From an uncultured Oceanospirillaceae bacterium (GTDB lineage Bacteria; Pseudomonadota; Gammaproteobacteria; Pseudomonadales; Balneatricaceae): a DNA stretch of 64,000 nucleotides. The stretch covers positions 1-64,000 of the forward strand of contig CAKZOD010000004.1 in NCBI GenBank assembly GCA_937136055.1. Direction: 5' to 3'. Positions 17,243-26,159 of the stretch are shown here, piece by piece (the stretch's first letter is position 1; every line of letters starts with the position of its first letter). Under the pieces are notes generated by a model. The model was not told the origin of the DNA. It made no database searches and saw nothing but the letters and a program-made list of their open reading frames with translations. A program made the position numbers and the translations under genes.

Positions 17243-18049
17243 ATGAAAAACAAATCGCTCATCTCAGCCATCAGTTTAATTACTTGTCTAATTGTCACTC
17301 CTTTGTCTGCTGCCACTATCAGTTCAGCAAAAGCGGCAATTGAAGCCAAAGATTATAAAACAGCGTTAAAAGAACTTGCACCTTTAGTCAGTGCTGGCAA
17401 ACCCTCTGCGACCAACCTTATGGGAAAAATGTACCAAAATGGTTGGGGAGTACCTGCAAGCTTAGATCGAGCAAAATCTTATTATAAGAAAGGGGCGCGT
17501 ACCGGCCACATTGATAGTGTAAACAGCCTGCGTGCACTGGATGATATCGAGTATTTAATAGAGCTCGAAATAGTAAAAACAAAAGCCGCTGAAGGCAATG
17601 CAAGCGCACAAAACCGCTACGGTGAAATGCTTGAATACGGCTTTGGTGTTGAACGAAATCCTAAAGCAGCATTTGATCAATACAAGCTAGCCGCTGATCA
17701 AGGCTATGTTGCCGCGCAACACAATATTGGCCGCAGTTTTAATTTTGGTACAGGCACAGAACAAGATTATGCAAAAGCTGAAAACTGGTACCGCATCGCT
17801 GCCAATAAAGGTTACAACCAGTCTATGTTTTACTTAGGCACTTTATACGCAACCGCTCACGGCCAAGACAACAGTGCAAATCAAGACATCATCGCTTTCG
17901 CTTGGATGCATAATGCCGCGGCATTAGGTGATCAAACAGCGGCATCAATTGAATCGAGACTATTAATGAAGCTTGATGATACGCAACAGGTCGAAGCTAA
18001 ATCCCTAGCTAATGAATACAAAAAGACGTACGTTGCGCCTTTTAAGTAA
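17243..18049 (+). CDS. Sel1-repeat periplasmic protein
   Basis: A 268-residue protein with an N-terminal signal peptide (residues 1-23, ending SAA) followed by four to five Sel1-like repeats. These are the ~36-residue TPR-like units with patterns such as LMGKMYQNGWGVP, YGEMLEYGFGV and IGRSFNFGTGTEQDYAKAENWYRIAA. Such solenoids mediate protein-protein contacts in the periplasm or at the cell surface. No partner is suggested by the neighbours. The ATG has GGGAT 11 nt upstream. Confidence 0.88.
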   Translation: MKNKSLISAISLITCLIVTPLSAATISSAKAAIEAKDYKTALKELAPLVSAGKPSATNLMGKMYQNGWGVPASLDRAKSYYKKGARTGHIDSVNSLRALDDIEYLIELEIVKTKAAEGNASAQNRYGEMLEYGFGVERNPKAAFDQYKLAADQGYVAAQHNIGRSFNFGTGTEQDYAKAENWYRIAANKGYNQSMFYLGTLYATAHGQDNSANQDIIAFAWMHNAAALGDQTAASIESRLLMKLDDTQQVEAKSLANEYKKTYVAPFK

Positions 18050-18064
18050 TTTTTAACACATTAT

Positions 18065-18091
18065 CACCAACAAGCGCTTTTCTTGTTGGTG
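18065..18091. terminator. Hairpin after the Sel1 gene
   Basis: CACCAACAAG (18065-18074) pairs perfectly with CTTGTTGGTG (18082-18091) around a 7-nt loop. No T run follows. It lies between the Sel1 stop and the RDD start. Confidence 0.5.
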
Positions 18092-18127
18092 GTATATCCC
18101 CCAACTGCAACCAACAGATACCTCAAA

Positions 18128-18562
18128 ATGCCCCGCTTTTACGATCAATCACACACTGCTAGCGCCTCCCTTCTCAGACGATTAGGAGCAATTTTATACG
18201 ACACTTTTATCGTTATTGCCCTGTGCTTTGCAGTGACAGCTATTTGGCTCTATTTTGCAGAAACTGAATACGCTACTGGACCCGCTTTTCAATCGCTACT
18301 GTTCATTACAATTTTTGGCTTTTTCGGTCTTTTTTGGACTAGAACCGGCCAAACAATCGGCATGATGGCATGGCGTATTAGAATACAATCAAATGAAGGA
18401 GCTGCTATAAATTGGATGCAAGCGCTGATCCGCTTCATGTGCGCGATGTTCTCAGCAGCGGCTTTTGGAGTCGGCTACTTTTGGATGCTGTTTAACGATG
18501 AAAAGCTCACTTTACAGGATAAAATTTCCAATACTGTTGTCGTTTATTTGCCAAAGAAATAG
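18128..18562 (+). CDS. RDD-family membrane protein
   Basis: A 144-residue small membrane protein with three hydrophobic segments (about residues 25-45, 55-75 and 100-125). The family signature is seen as LLRRLGAILYDT near the first helix and as RTGQTIGMMAWRIRI after the second. RDD proteins are widespread; some act in ion homeostasis, but no function can be assigned here. The chosen ATG is the one at which homology begins; the open frame extends further left without a signal. Confidence 0.85.
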   Translation: MPRFYDQSHTASASLLRRLGAILYDTFIVIALCFAVTAIWLYFAETEYATGPAFQSLLFITIFGFFGLFWTRTGQTIGMMAWRIRIQSNEGAAINWMQALIRFMCAMFSAAAFGVGYFWMLFNDEKLTLQDKISNTVVVYLPKK

Positions 18563-18804
18563 TGCAATTTTACAAAGCAAATCAGTGGTAGTAGCTCCCT
18601 AGCAAAAACTAGCGGGCTGTTTGATAAGAGTGATAGGGCTATTCTAGCGGCACTTGAATACGACTAATCTTTGCTTAGGCTGTAAGCAGTTTAAAAAAAG
18701 AGCTAAATGAAGCGCTTGATTAAGGTTTAACTTTTTCTGAGAACAATCAACCTATAACATTACCCCACCATCCGTGCACAACACTTTAGATCTATGAAGT
18801 ATGA

Positions 18805-19194
18805 CTAGCTACCCCGATTGCGCCGAGGTGTGTTGGCATCTAAATCATACCAACTCGCTTTATCTTCAAGCCAAATATGCCCACCATCGTGACTGCTGGG
18901 ATCATCATCTAAAGAACCTAAGCGCAATATAATATGTTCTGTACCATCTCTCTTGGCATAAATTTGAGTGCCACATTGACGACAAAAATAGCGCTGCTTA
19001 CCCGCTGAGGATTCAAAGCTTGACAGCCACTCTTCACCACTCACTTTAAAATCATCGTCCTTAACGCTGGCAACACTTGAAAAGGCTGCTCCATGTGCTT
19101 TGCGACAAGTTTCGCAGTGGCAGTGAATAATCTCCCCTATTTCACCTGTTATGATATAAGTTATTTTGTGGCATAAACAACTTCCTTTAATCAT
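18805..19194 (-). CDS. GFA-family (CENP-V/glutathione-dependent formaldehyde-activating-like) protein
   Basis: A 129-residue zinc-binding protein. The cysteines are arranged as in the GFA fold: C-L-C near residue 6-8, CHCETC near 25-30 and YFCRQCGTQIYAK near 70-82. The founding member was described as binding S-hydroxymethyl-glutathione, but most relatives are uncharacterised, so the name is only a family label. It stands alone on the minus strand. Confidence 0.88.
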   Translation of the reverse strand: MIKGSCLCHKITYIITGEIGEIIHCHCETCRKAHGAAFSSVASVKDDDFKVSGEEWLSSFESSAGKQRYFCRQCGTQIYAKRDGTEHIILRLGSLDDDPSSHDGGHIWLEDKASWYDLDANTPRRNRGS

Positions 19195-19386
19195 ATCAAC
19201 CTCTATTTTTATATTGCCTTCCCAAGACTTTACAACAGCCTTAATGCTACAACAATCAAATATACCAAGCCTGAAACGCCTCTGGCGTATAAGGATTTTC
19301 GCGATTCAGGTAATGCTTTGTTAGATGAATGCACTAACAGGCACACGGCCAATAAACCTACTCAACTTTATATCTTTGGCTTCTTA

Positions 19387-20451
19387 TTAAACCTTGGCAC
19401 GTTTGATCAATACGACACCAAACAACAAACAGATCAAGATGGGCACTAACACCGCAACTAAAGGCGATACACCTGCTACGGAGCTCATTTGTCCCAAGAT
19501 ATCCTGAATAAACTTAAATAACAGGCCAGTAATCACACCTGCAATAATGCGCTGACCTACCGTCACGCTTCGCAGCGGACCAAATATAAACAAGATACCA
19601 ATTAATACGAGTGCTATTACGGTCAAAGGTTGGAACAGTTTGCTCCAAAATGCAAAGAAGTAACTATCAGCTTGCAAACTTTGCGCTGATAGATAATTGG
19701 AGAACGACCATAGGCGGCTCAAGGCTAAATCTTTAGGCTCAACCACTAAAGCGGAAAGTAATTGAGGTGATAAACCTAGCTCCCAACGCTCATCTTTTAG
19801 CTGGCTTGTTTGCGTTCGATCACCTAAGAAATCGGTATAACTAATATCTGCCAATTGCCAATGATCACTTTGATAACGGCCAGTTTTTGCAAAGCTAGAC
19901 TGCTTTAGCTCACCTTTGTCATCAAACTCAAAGCGAGTTATACCTTGTAAATTACCATTTTGGTTTACGGTATTGATATGAATAAAGGTGTTGTTTTCGC
20001 GGTGCCAAACTCCCGATTGCGAATGTACAGCTTTACCGCCACTGGTAGCTTGTGCTTTCTTTAATTGTGCCATCTGTTCAGTAACAGGTACCAAAAATTC
20101 TCCTGCTAACATCGATAAAAAAGCCAGTATTAAAGCTGGTTTAATCACTGACAATATAATACGGGAAGTAGATATACCCGCGGCGCGCATCACCGTTAGC
20201 TCGCTGTGAGAGGCAAGCATTCCCAATCCTATTAAACAGCCAACAAGGCTACTTAATGGCAAGAATTCGTAGAAGCTACCAGGCACTTTAAGAAGTAAGT
20301 GCTGCAAAATAACTGAGTTAGTATAAACATCGTCAGCATTTTGAACTTCATCCATATAGGCAAAAACAAAATCTAAACCTAATACAACAACAAGGACCAC
20401 TGCGATTGATGAGAGTACTTGTAGCGCAACATAACGATCTAAACGCTTCAT
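19387..20451 (-). CDS. lptG: LPS export ABC transporter permease LptG
   Basis: A 354-residue YjgP/YjgQ-family permease with three membrane segments at each end and a periplasmic jellyroll domain in between (residues ~130-260). With LptF and the LptB ATPase it extracts lipopolysaccharide from the inner membrane and feeds the Lpt bridge. Its ATG follows directly on the lptF stop codon with no gap. Order and orientation relative to pepA match those of other gammaproteobacteria. Confidence 0.95.
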   Translation of the reverse strand: MKRLDRYVALQVLSSIAVVLVVVLGLDFVFAYMDEVQNADDVYTNSVILQHLLLKVPGSFYEFLPLSSLVGCLIGLGMLASHSELTVMRAAGISTSRIILSVIKPALILAFLSMLAGEFLVPVTEQMAQLKKAQATSGGKAVHSQSGVWHRENNTFIHINTVNQNGNLQGITRFEFDDKGELKQSSFAKTGRYQSDHWQLADISYTDFLGDRTQTSQLKDERWELGLSPQLLSALVVEPKDLALSRLWSFSNYLSAQSLQADSYFFAFWSKLFQPLTVIALVLIGILFIFGPLRSVTVGQRIIAGVITGLLFKFIQDILGQMSSVAGVSPLVAVLVPILICLLFGVVLIKRAKV

Positions 20452-21561
20452 TTATTGCGCTCCCTTAGAAGGAAGTAGTTTTATTTTGGGTAACTTGTTA
20501 AACAAATTACTCCAAAACTGATCGAATAAAATCAAACTTAGCCCATAGCAGAAGAAGACGAGATGCACTAACCAAATAAGGCCAATATGGCTACCATCTT
20601 CAACTTTATCACGCGCCGTCATCAATAAAGACAAATACACTAAATATAATAGAATCGTTGGTATTAGCTGGGCATAGCGACCTTGGCGAGGGTTGGTTTT
20701 ACTTAACGGTACGGCAATCATTACAACAATAAATGCGAGTAAAGGAAGTGATAAACGCCATTGCAGCTCAGCGATATAAATATCCTCTTTGCTTTCTAAT
20801 AAAAACTGAGTAGTTTTGGCATAAGGCTCTCGCGTATCTATTTCTAACTTACGTTTAGGTAGCAAATAACCGTATTCAGAATACTCTAACTGCTCGTAGC
20901 TTGCCTCCCCTGGAACACCCGTGTAACGGTAACCATTTTGTAAAACTAAATAGCGCTCACCCTCTGGAGTATTTAGTTGCACGCCTGATTGCGCGTAAGT
21001 GATCTCAATATCGCCGGTGCTTTTATTAAGCTGAGAGATAAAGACCTTATCCATTTTACTGCGATTATCTGTAAACGCAGAAGTGTAAACCGTGCGATTT
21101 GCCGGAAGTTTCTCAAATCGTCCTGCACTTAATGTATCAAGTTCACTCAATGCTGCGCGCTTAGCGTAACTCACTTCAAGGGCTTCAAATGCAATGGGCG
21201 ATATATACAAACTTAAACTACCCACAATGATAGCGCCACCTAAAGCCGGGCCTAATGCATAACCCACCAGCTGTTTACCACTCACGCCACTGGCTTTAAG
21301 TACGGCTATTTCACTTTCTAGATAGAGCTTTCCATAAGCGAGCAACACGCCCAAAAATAACGACAGCGGTAAAATAAGCATTAGCATGCTAGGCAGTCTG
21401 TAAATAATCAGCTGCGCCATAAACAAAAAATCCATTTCACCGGGGTTTGCTCTGGCTAGAATATTGATTAAACGACCACTAACAATAATAGGAACGAGTA
21501 CAAGGGAGACCGCAAAGGTGCTAGAAAAAATCTCCCGCGAGAGATAGCGATTAATTATCAA
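20452..21561 (-). CDS. lptF: LPS export ABC transporter permease LptF
   Basis: A 369-residue partner of LptG with the same architecture: N-terminal membrane segments (residues ~10-120), a periplasmic beta-jellyroll middle and C-terminal membrane segments. The opening MIINRYLSREIFSST is typical of LptF. It is divergent from pepA across 184 bp, the usual gammaproteobacterial arrangement. Confidence 0.95.
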   Translation of the reverse strand: MIINRYLSREIFSSTFAVSLVLVPIIVSGRLINILARANPGEMDFLFMAQLIIYRLPSMLMLILPLSLFLGVLLAYGKLYLESEIAVLKASGVSGKQLVGYALGPALGGAIIVGSLSLYISPIAFEALEVSYAKRAALSELDTLSAGRFEKLPANRTVYTSAFTDNRSKMDKVFISQLNKSTGDIEITYAQSGVQLNTPEGERYLVLQNGYRYTGVPGEASYEQLEYSEYGYLLPKRKLEIDTREPYAKTTQFLLESKEDIYIAELQWRLSLPLLAFIVVMIAVPLSKTNPRQGRYAQLIPTILLYLVYLSLLMTARDKVEDGSHIGLIWLVHLVFFCYGLSLILFDQFWSNLFNKLPKIKLLPSKGAQ

Positions 21562-21745
21562 GGAAGTTGCCCTGTCGTTACATATTGAAAAGGTTTATAG
21601 TACAGGGCTAATTTGCCTGCTAACTATTATCTTGTACAAAACTTATCTTATTCACTGACATCACAAGCATAAATAAGTTTTAACACACAAAGATTAAGCG
21701 GGCATTATCATACAAAGTTCGCCTTAAGTCATTACCGGAGTATAT

Positions 21746-23251
21746 ATGGATTTCGAAATTATCAATAGCGACATAGCCGCTATCAAAACCGAGTGTTTAG
21801 TTGTAGGTATAGAAGCTGATGGTCAGCTTACCTCTGCCGCTCAAGCGGTTGACAAAGCCAGTGGCGGTGAGATTCAAGCATTAGTGGCTGACGGTGATCA
21901 CACTGGTAAAGCTAACCACTGCACTATGCTACGCAACGTTGCCAACATTGCTGCCAAACGCGTTTTAGTGGTGGGTTTAGGTGAAGCTAAAAAACGCACA
22001 GATAATGTTCAAAAAGCGCTAATCAAAGCAGTTTTTGCACAACTTAAAAGTAACAGCATTACTGATGTAGCTATCGCACTTGATGACAACGCCAACCAAG
22101 ACGCTGACATTTACCGTCAAATCCGTATCAATGTGCAAACAGCTTGTGGCTCTCTTTACCAATACGATGAGACAAAGAGCACTAAAGCAACGCCTAGCAC
22201 TTTAACTAATGTCAGCTTTGTCGTCGCTGAAGATCAAACTGAAAATGCAGAAGCGGGTCTAGTCGACGGAACTGCTGTTGCCAATGGTATGAGCGTTGCG
22301 CGTGAGCTAGGGAATTTACCTGGTAATATTTGCACTCCTACTTTCCTTGCAAAAGAAGCGCTAGAACTTGAGCAGGGCTATGAAAATGTTAGCTGTGAAA
22401 TCCTTGATGAAGCGGCAATGGAAAAACTTGGCATGCACTGCTTGCTGTCAGTAGGTAACGGCAGTGCTGAAGAATCTCAGCTGATTGTAATCAAATACAA
22501 TGGCGGCGAAGCAGACGAACAACCACATGTATTAGTGGGTAAAGGTGTCACTTTTGATACCGGCGGTATTTCATTAAAGCCTGGTGCTTCAATGGATGAA
22601 ATGAAGTTCGATATGTGCGGCGCTGCCAGTGTTATGGGTACTATGCACTCTATTGCAGAAATGGAATTACCGATGAATGTTATCGGGGTGATTGCAGCGG
22701 CAGAAAACATGCCTTCTGACAAAGCGACAAAACCTGGTGATGTTGTCACGACAATGTCAGGCAAAACTGTTGAGATCCTCAACACTGATGCTGAAGGTCG
22801 CCTAGTGCTTTGTGATGCATTAACTTATGTTGAGCGCTTCAATCCTAAAACAGTTGTTGATATCGCAACCCTTACAGGTGCGGTTATCGTAGCATTAGGT
22901 AACCAAGTATCTGCGGTCATGGCTAACAACGATGAGCTAGCCCAAGAGTTAGTGATTGCAGGTGATTACGCAGCAGATCGCACTTGGCGCATGCCAATTT
23001 GGGATGAATACCAAGAGCTATTGGATTCCAACTTTGCAGATATCGCCAACATTGGCGGACCGGCAGCAGGTTCAATCACAGCTGCTTGTTTCCTTGCTCG
23101 CTTCACTGAAAAGTATGCTTGGGCACATTTAGATATCGCGGGTATCGCTTGGCAAAAAGGTAAGGAAAAAGGCGCAACAGGACGTGCCGTTCCTATTTTA
23201 TGCCAATACCTAATGAACACTGCAGCTGATCAATTAGCTGACGATCAATAG
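21746..23251 (+). CDS. pepA: Leucyl aminopeptidase (M17)
   Basis: A 501-residue M17 aminopeptidase, full length. The dinuclear metal and catalytic residues are present: K266, D271 and K278 (KGVTFDTGGISLKPG), D289, and the signature NTDAEGRL at 346-353 (D348, E350, R352). It removes N-terminal residues from peptides in the cytosol; in E. coli the same protein also binds DNA at Xer sites and the carAB promoter. holC follows 15 bp later, so the two are co-transcribed. Confidence 0.97.
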   Translation: MDFEIINSDIAAIKTECLVVGIEADGQLTSAAQAVDKASGGEIQALVADGDHTGKANHCTMLRNVANIAAKRVLVVGLGEAKKRTDNVQKALIKAVFAQLKSNSITDVAIALDDNANQDADIYRQIRINVQTACGSLYQYDETKSTKATPSTLTNVSFVVAEDQTENAEAGLVDGTAVANGMSVARELGNLPGNICTPTFLAKEALELEQGYENVSCEILDEAAMEKLGMHCLLSVGNGSAEESQLIVIKYNGGEADEQPHVLVGKGVTFDTGGISLKPGASMDEMKFDMCGAASVMGTMHSIAEMELPMNVIGVIAAAENMPSDKATKPGDVVTTMSGKTVEILNTDAEGRLVLCDALTYVERFNPKTVVDIATLTGAVIVALGNQVSAVMANNDELAQELVIAGDYAADRTWRMPIWDEYQELLDSNFADIANIGGPAAGSITAACFLARFTEKYAWAHLDIAGIAWQKGKEKGATGRAVPILCQYLMNTAADQLADDQ

Positions 23252-23266
23252 GTCGAATTCTGCGTT

Positions 23267-23704
23267 ATGAAAAAAGCAGATTTCTATATACTCGCTGGTG
23301 CTGATGAAGAATCACGCCAGCAGTTTTTAGGCAAGCTACTCAGTCGTATTATGCGTACTGAGTTGCAGGTCTATCTATATTGTGCCGATCAATTCAGTGC
23401 CCAAAAGCTCAGTGAACGACTATGGGAGTTTCAAGCGACCAGCTTTTTGGCAAACCGCTTAATTAACGAATCTCATAGCGCGCGAATTTGTCTTGGCTGG
23501 CCGGAACAACACCAGCCGCCACATCGCCAAGTGATCATCAACTTAACTGATCAAATCCCCGATGATGCCGCCCAGTTTGAGCGCATCGCTGAAATTGTAA
23601 CCCAGCAACCTGATTCACTGGTTGCCAGTCGCGAACGCTATAAGCGCTATCGCACTGAAGGCTATGAAATCCAGCACAACGATATGCGCCCTAAACAGCA
23701 ATAG
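23267..23704 (+). CDS. holC: DNA polymerase III subunit chi
   Basis: A 145-residue chi subunit, which links the clamp loader to single-strand-binding protein. The sequence ADFYILAGADEESRQQFLGKL and LWEFQATSFLANRL follows the family. It sits right after pepA as in E. coli. In E. coli valS comes next; here an oxidase+cupin pair on the opposite strand lies in between, and a terminator closes pepA-holC. Confidence 0.93.
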   Translation: MKKADFYILAGADEESRQQFLGKLLSRIMRTELQVYLYCADQFSAQKLSERLWEFQATSFLANRLINESHSARICLGWPEQHQPPHRQVIINLTDQIPDDAAQFERIAEIVTQQPDSLVASRERYKRYRTEGYEIQHNDMRPKQQ

Positions 23705-23739
23705 TCCTTTAACAGGCTATGCGCTTAGGGTGCTTTTTT
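23686..23739 (+). terminator. Terminator of pepA-holC
   Basis: GCGCCCTAA (23686-23694, inside the last holC codons) pairs with TTAGGGTGC (23725-23733) with one G·U pair, with an inner GCA/TGC and TAG/CTA extension, followed by six T residues. Confidence 0.75.
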
Positions 23740-23770
23740 ATCATCTAGATTATTCATTTAGCCTATCTAT

Positions 23771-24148
23771 TTAATCTTGTAAGATTACGTAGTATTTTTG
23801 ACACGTCTCCAACACTTCCCAGTAGCCGTCAAACCCGTATGGCAACATAAAAGACTCCCCTGCACTGTAAAGACGCGACTGCCCTTTTACATCGCTGATA
23901 ATCACTTTGCCACTGATGATATAACAAAACTCTTGGCGCTCTGCCACTGCCTTCCACTTCCCAGGTTCACTCTCCCAAAGCCCTGCAATTAAGCGCCCTT
24001 CTTCACCGCTGGCATAAGTGGCAATAGCTTGGCTAGGATCGCCTTTTAACAAGCGATCAGGTGGAGTGGTAAATGGGCCAAGTGGAACAGGGTTATCATC
24101 AAAATTTACTACCTGATCAAAATAACTAACGACTTTAGACTGTGACAT
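23771..24148 (-). CDS. Cupin-domain protein (DUF861-like)
   Basis: A 125-residue single-domain cupin. It has the cupin-type strands EFCYIISGKVIISD and AGESFMLPYGFDGYWE, and resembles the DUF861/EutQ/ureidoglycine-aminohydrolase group. The usual histidine-rich metal motif is not evident, so catalysis is uncertain. It lies 48 bp downstream of a FAD oxidase on the same strand, so it probably belongs to the same amine or amino-acid catabolic unit. I prefer the ATG at 24148, since AAAGG is well spaced from it and too near to the ATG at 24154. A truncated paralogue lies at 7.6-7.8 kb. Confidence 0.82.
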   Translation of the reverse strand: MSQSKVVSYFDQVVNFDDNPVPLGPFTTPPDRLLKGDPSQAIATYASGEEGRLIAGLWESEPGKWKAVAERQEFCYIISGKVIISDVKGQSRLYSAGESFMLPYGFDGYWEVLETCQKYYVILQD

Positions 24149-24202
24149 TTTCATACCTTTGAAATTACTATTTAAACGGGAAATTTTTAGATAAACCCAA
24201 CA

Positions 24203-25555
24203 TTAAGTGATCACCACAGAGCGCTCATCGCGAGCATGGTAATAATGATAAAGCCCACGCTGACCTACGCGTCTAAAGGGGGCAAAAGGAAAACGAGGCA
24301 AAGGAGAATTACACATTGGCAAATCAGTATGGATACCCGCCATTTTTTGCGCTAAGCGCACACCTGCTTGCAGTGAATACGAGACGCCACTGCCACCATA
24401 GCCCATGCCATACACTACGCTAGAGTCTTTTTCATCGTGATAAATATGCGGGATATCATCAAAAGTGACACAAACCCAGCCACCCCATTTGTATTCGTAA
24501 TTAATATTCGCTAGCGGTGCAAACTTTTTCACCAAGGCATTTATCAAGTTTTGATTATGCTTTTCATTACACGCATCTGCACCAGTCACGGCGCTGCGCC
24601 CGCCTATCAAGATTCGATTATCGGGAAGCTTGCGATAGTAAAAACGTAAAGTTCGGGTATCGGTAATTACATCACTGCTTTGAAAACCAGTTTCCTCAAG
24701 CTCAGAGGTTGTTAATGGTCTTGTAACTATGACATTAGATAGCACAGGGAAAGTGCGATTGCGTAATCCCTCATGCAACTTAGGGGCAGTGTATCCGTTA
24801 GTCGCGCAGATCACTCTATTAGCTCTCACTAGCCCTTGTGGTGTATGTAATAAATGCTTGCCTGATACTTTGTCCCACTGAACCACCGGGCTTGCACTGT
24901 AGATTTTTCCCCCAAGCTTTCGAAACATTTCATGATAACCATACACAAGCTTTAAAGGATGAATGCCAAAACCATCACGAAAACGCAAAGCGCCTTTCGC
25001 TTCGTTACTGATAAAGTGCTGTTGCTTTAAATCATCAGCCGACAAAATATCAACATCATAGTTAAACTGTTTTCGTAAAAACTCCGCTTCAGACTCAATC
25101 ACATTCATCATACGAGATTTATGCGCCACCCATAAATGCCCGTCACTTTGCTGATCACAATCAATCTTCTCTGTTTTGATCAAGCTTCTTAAACGATCTA
25201 GCCCTTCAAACATCTCATCAAACATTGCATGAGCTACTTTATCACCGTAACGGCTTATCATTTTTTGATAAGATAATCGCCCCGCTGCTTTTAGCGCAAA
25301 GCCACCATTGCGACCACTACAGCCCCATCCCGTTTTATTCGCCTCAAGCACCACCGCTTCAATGTGATGATTTTTAGCTAAATGATAAGCAGCAGATAAT
25401 CCTGTATAGCCACCACCAATGATGACTACATCAGTATCAATAACAGTGTTTAGCTGCCCTTCATCCTCTGGGGCTGGTCCTGCTGTATCTGCCCAATAAG
25501 AATCTGGATAGGGCTCTCCAACGCCTGGACCTGGAGAAAGAAGTGGATCATACAT
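24203..25555 (-). CDS. FAD-dependent amine/amino-acid oxidase (DAO family)
   Basis: A 450-residue flavoprotein of the D-amino-acid-oxidase fold. The dinucleotide-binding motif IIGGGYTGLSAAYHLAKN is at residues ~46-63, followed by GWGCSGRNGGF near 76-86, as in gamma-glutamylputrescine oxidoreductases. C-terminally GMGYGGSGVSYSLQAG forms the second FAD-contact region. Substrate unknown; a polyamine or N-methylated amino acid is likely from family membership. It is followed by the cupin gene and inserted, on the opposite strand, between holC and valS. Confidence 0.86.
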   Translation of the reverse strand: MYDPLLSPGPGVGEPYPDSYWADTAGPAPEDEGQLNTVIDTDVVIIGGGYTGLSAAYHLAKNHHIEAVVLEANKTGWGCSGRNGGFALKAAGRLSYQKMISRYGDKVAHAMFDEMFEGLDRLRSLIKTEKIDCDQQSDGHLWVAHKSRMMNVIESEAEFLRKQFNYDVDILSADDLKQQHFISNEAKGALRFRDGFGIHPLKLVYGYHEMFRKLGGKIYSASPVVQWDKVSGKHLLHTPQGLVRANRVICATNGYTAPKLHEGLRNRTFPVLSNVIVTRPLTTSELEETGFQSSDVITDTRTLRFYYRKLPDNRILIGGRSAVTGADACNEKHNQNLINALVKKFAPLANINYEYKWGGWVCVTFDDIPHIYHDEKDSSVVYGMGYGGSGVSYSLQAGVRLAQKMAGIHTDLPMCNSPLPRFPFAPFRRVGQRGLYHYYHARDERSVVIT

Positions 25556-25821
25556 AGTTTTATACCTTCACTTGACCCTGAATCAGTGACTTCACTGCAC
25601 CACATAGCGCAAGCTCTTGATTCTACAGCAGTTAGAAAAATGCCCACTGAACCTTTGGGTGCAGCTCAGATTTTTCAATTCCACTGTAAAACCAATATCT
25701 TACGCTTTGTTCTCACATTGAAATCACGGATTCAGGTTGATTACAGAGCGAACAACTTATATCCGCTGCCTGATTAAATGCCGCCATTTCGATAAATGAA
25801 AACATACACAAAAAAGATACA

Positions 25822-25852
25822 AAAATGAAATTATTTTTATTTATTTCATTTT
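25822..25852. promoter_or_regulatory. Inverted repeat AAAATGAAAT / ATTTCATTTT
   Basis: Perfect 10-bp arms with an 11-bp A+T-rich spacer, in the oxidase-valS divergent region. It could be an operator, but such A+T-rich repeats also arise by chance. Confidence 0.35.
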
Positions 25853-25980
25853 AGCATCAAAAAACTTATCCACTATGAACTTTTATCTGTTTGGTCCAGT
25901 AACCAAAAAGGCATCCGAACATTCCATTAAATACTCCAAAGCGGGGCCTTTGAGTACTATTATCAAACTATTACATCAGG

Positions 25981-25986
25981 TATAAT
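25981..25986 (+). promoter_or_regulatory. Candidate -10 box of valS
   Basis: A consensus TATAAT about 174 bp before the valS start. No convincing -35 box stands 16-18 bp upstream, so this is a moderate call. Confidence 0.45.
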
Positions 25987-26024
25987 TCGGCGTTTTTTTA
26001 CAGCTGAATTTAGACTCATAGATC

Positions 26025-26097
26025 ATCAGTTCTCCACGCGGCTTTTTAGCGATTAATTTCGAAGTTAATTCGATGCTAAAAAGACGTCCCAACTGAT
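26025..26097 (+). promoter_or_regulatory. Nested palindrome in the valS leader
   Basis: ATCAGTT (26025-26031) pairs with AACTGAT (26091-26097), CTTTTTAGC (26042-26050) with GCTAAAAAG (26075-26083), and ATTAA (26052-26056) with TTAAT (26065-26069). Together they would fold as one long hairpin in the valS 5' leader. Confidence 0.55.
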
Positions 26098-26159
26098 CAC
26101 CCCCATGAGTACTTTTTACTTAATCGAGCTTTGCTCATTTAGTGTTAGAGACAAAACCA

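Larger units (their letters stand above)
25556..26159. promoter_or_regulatory. Long divergent region upstream of valS
   Basis: A 604-bp gene-free stretch between the leftward oxidase and valS. It holds a perfect 10-bp inverted repeat (25822-25831 / 25843-25852), a consensus TATAAT at 25981-25986 facing valS, and a structured leader (26025-26097). No further gene is seen. Confidence 0.6.
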
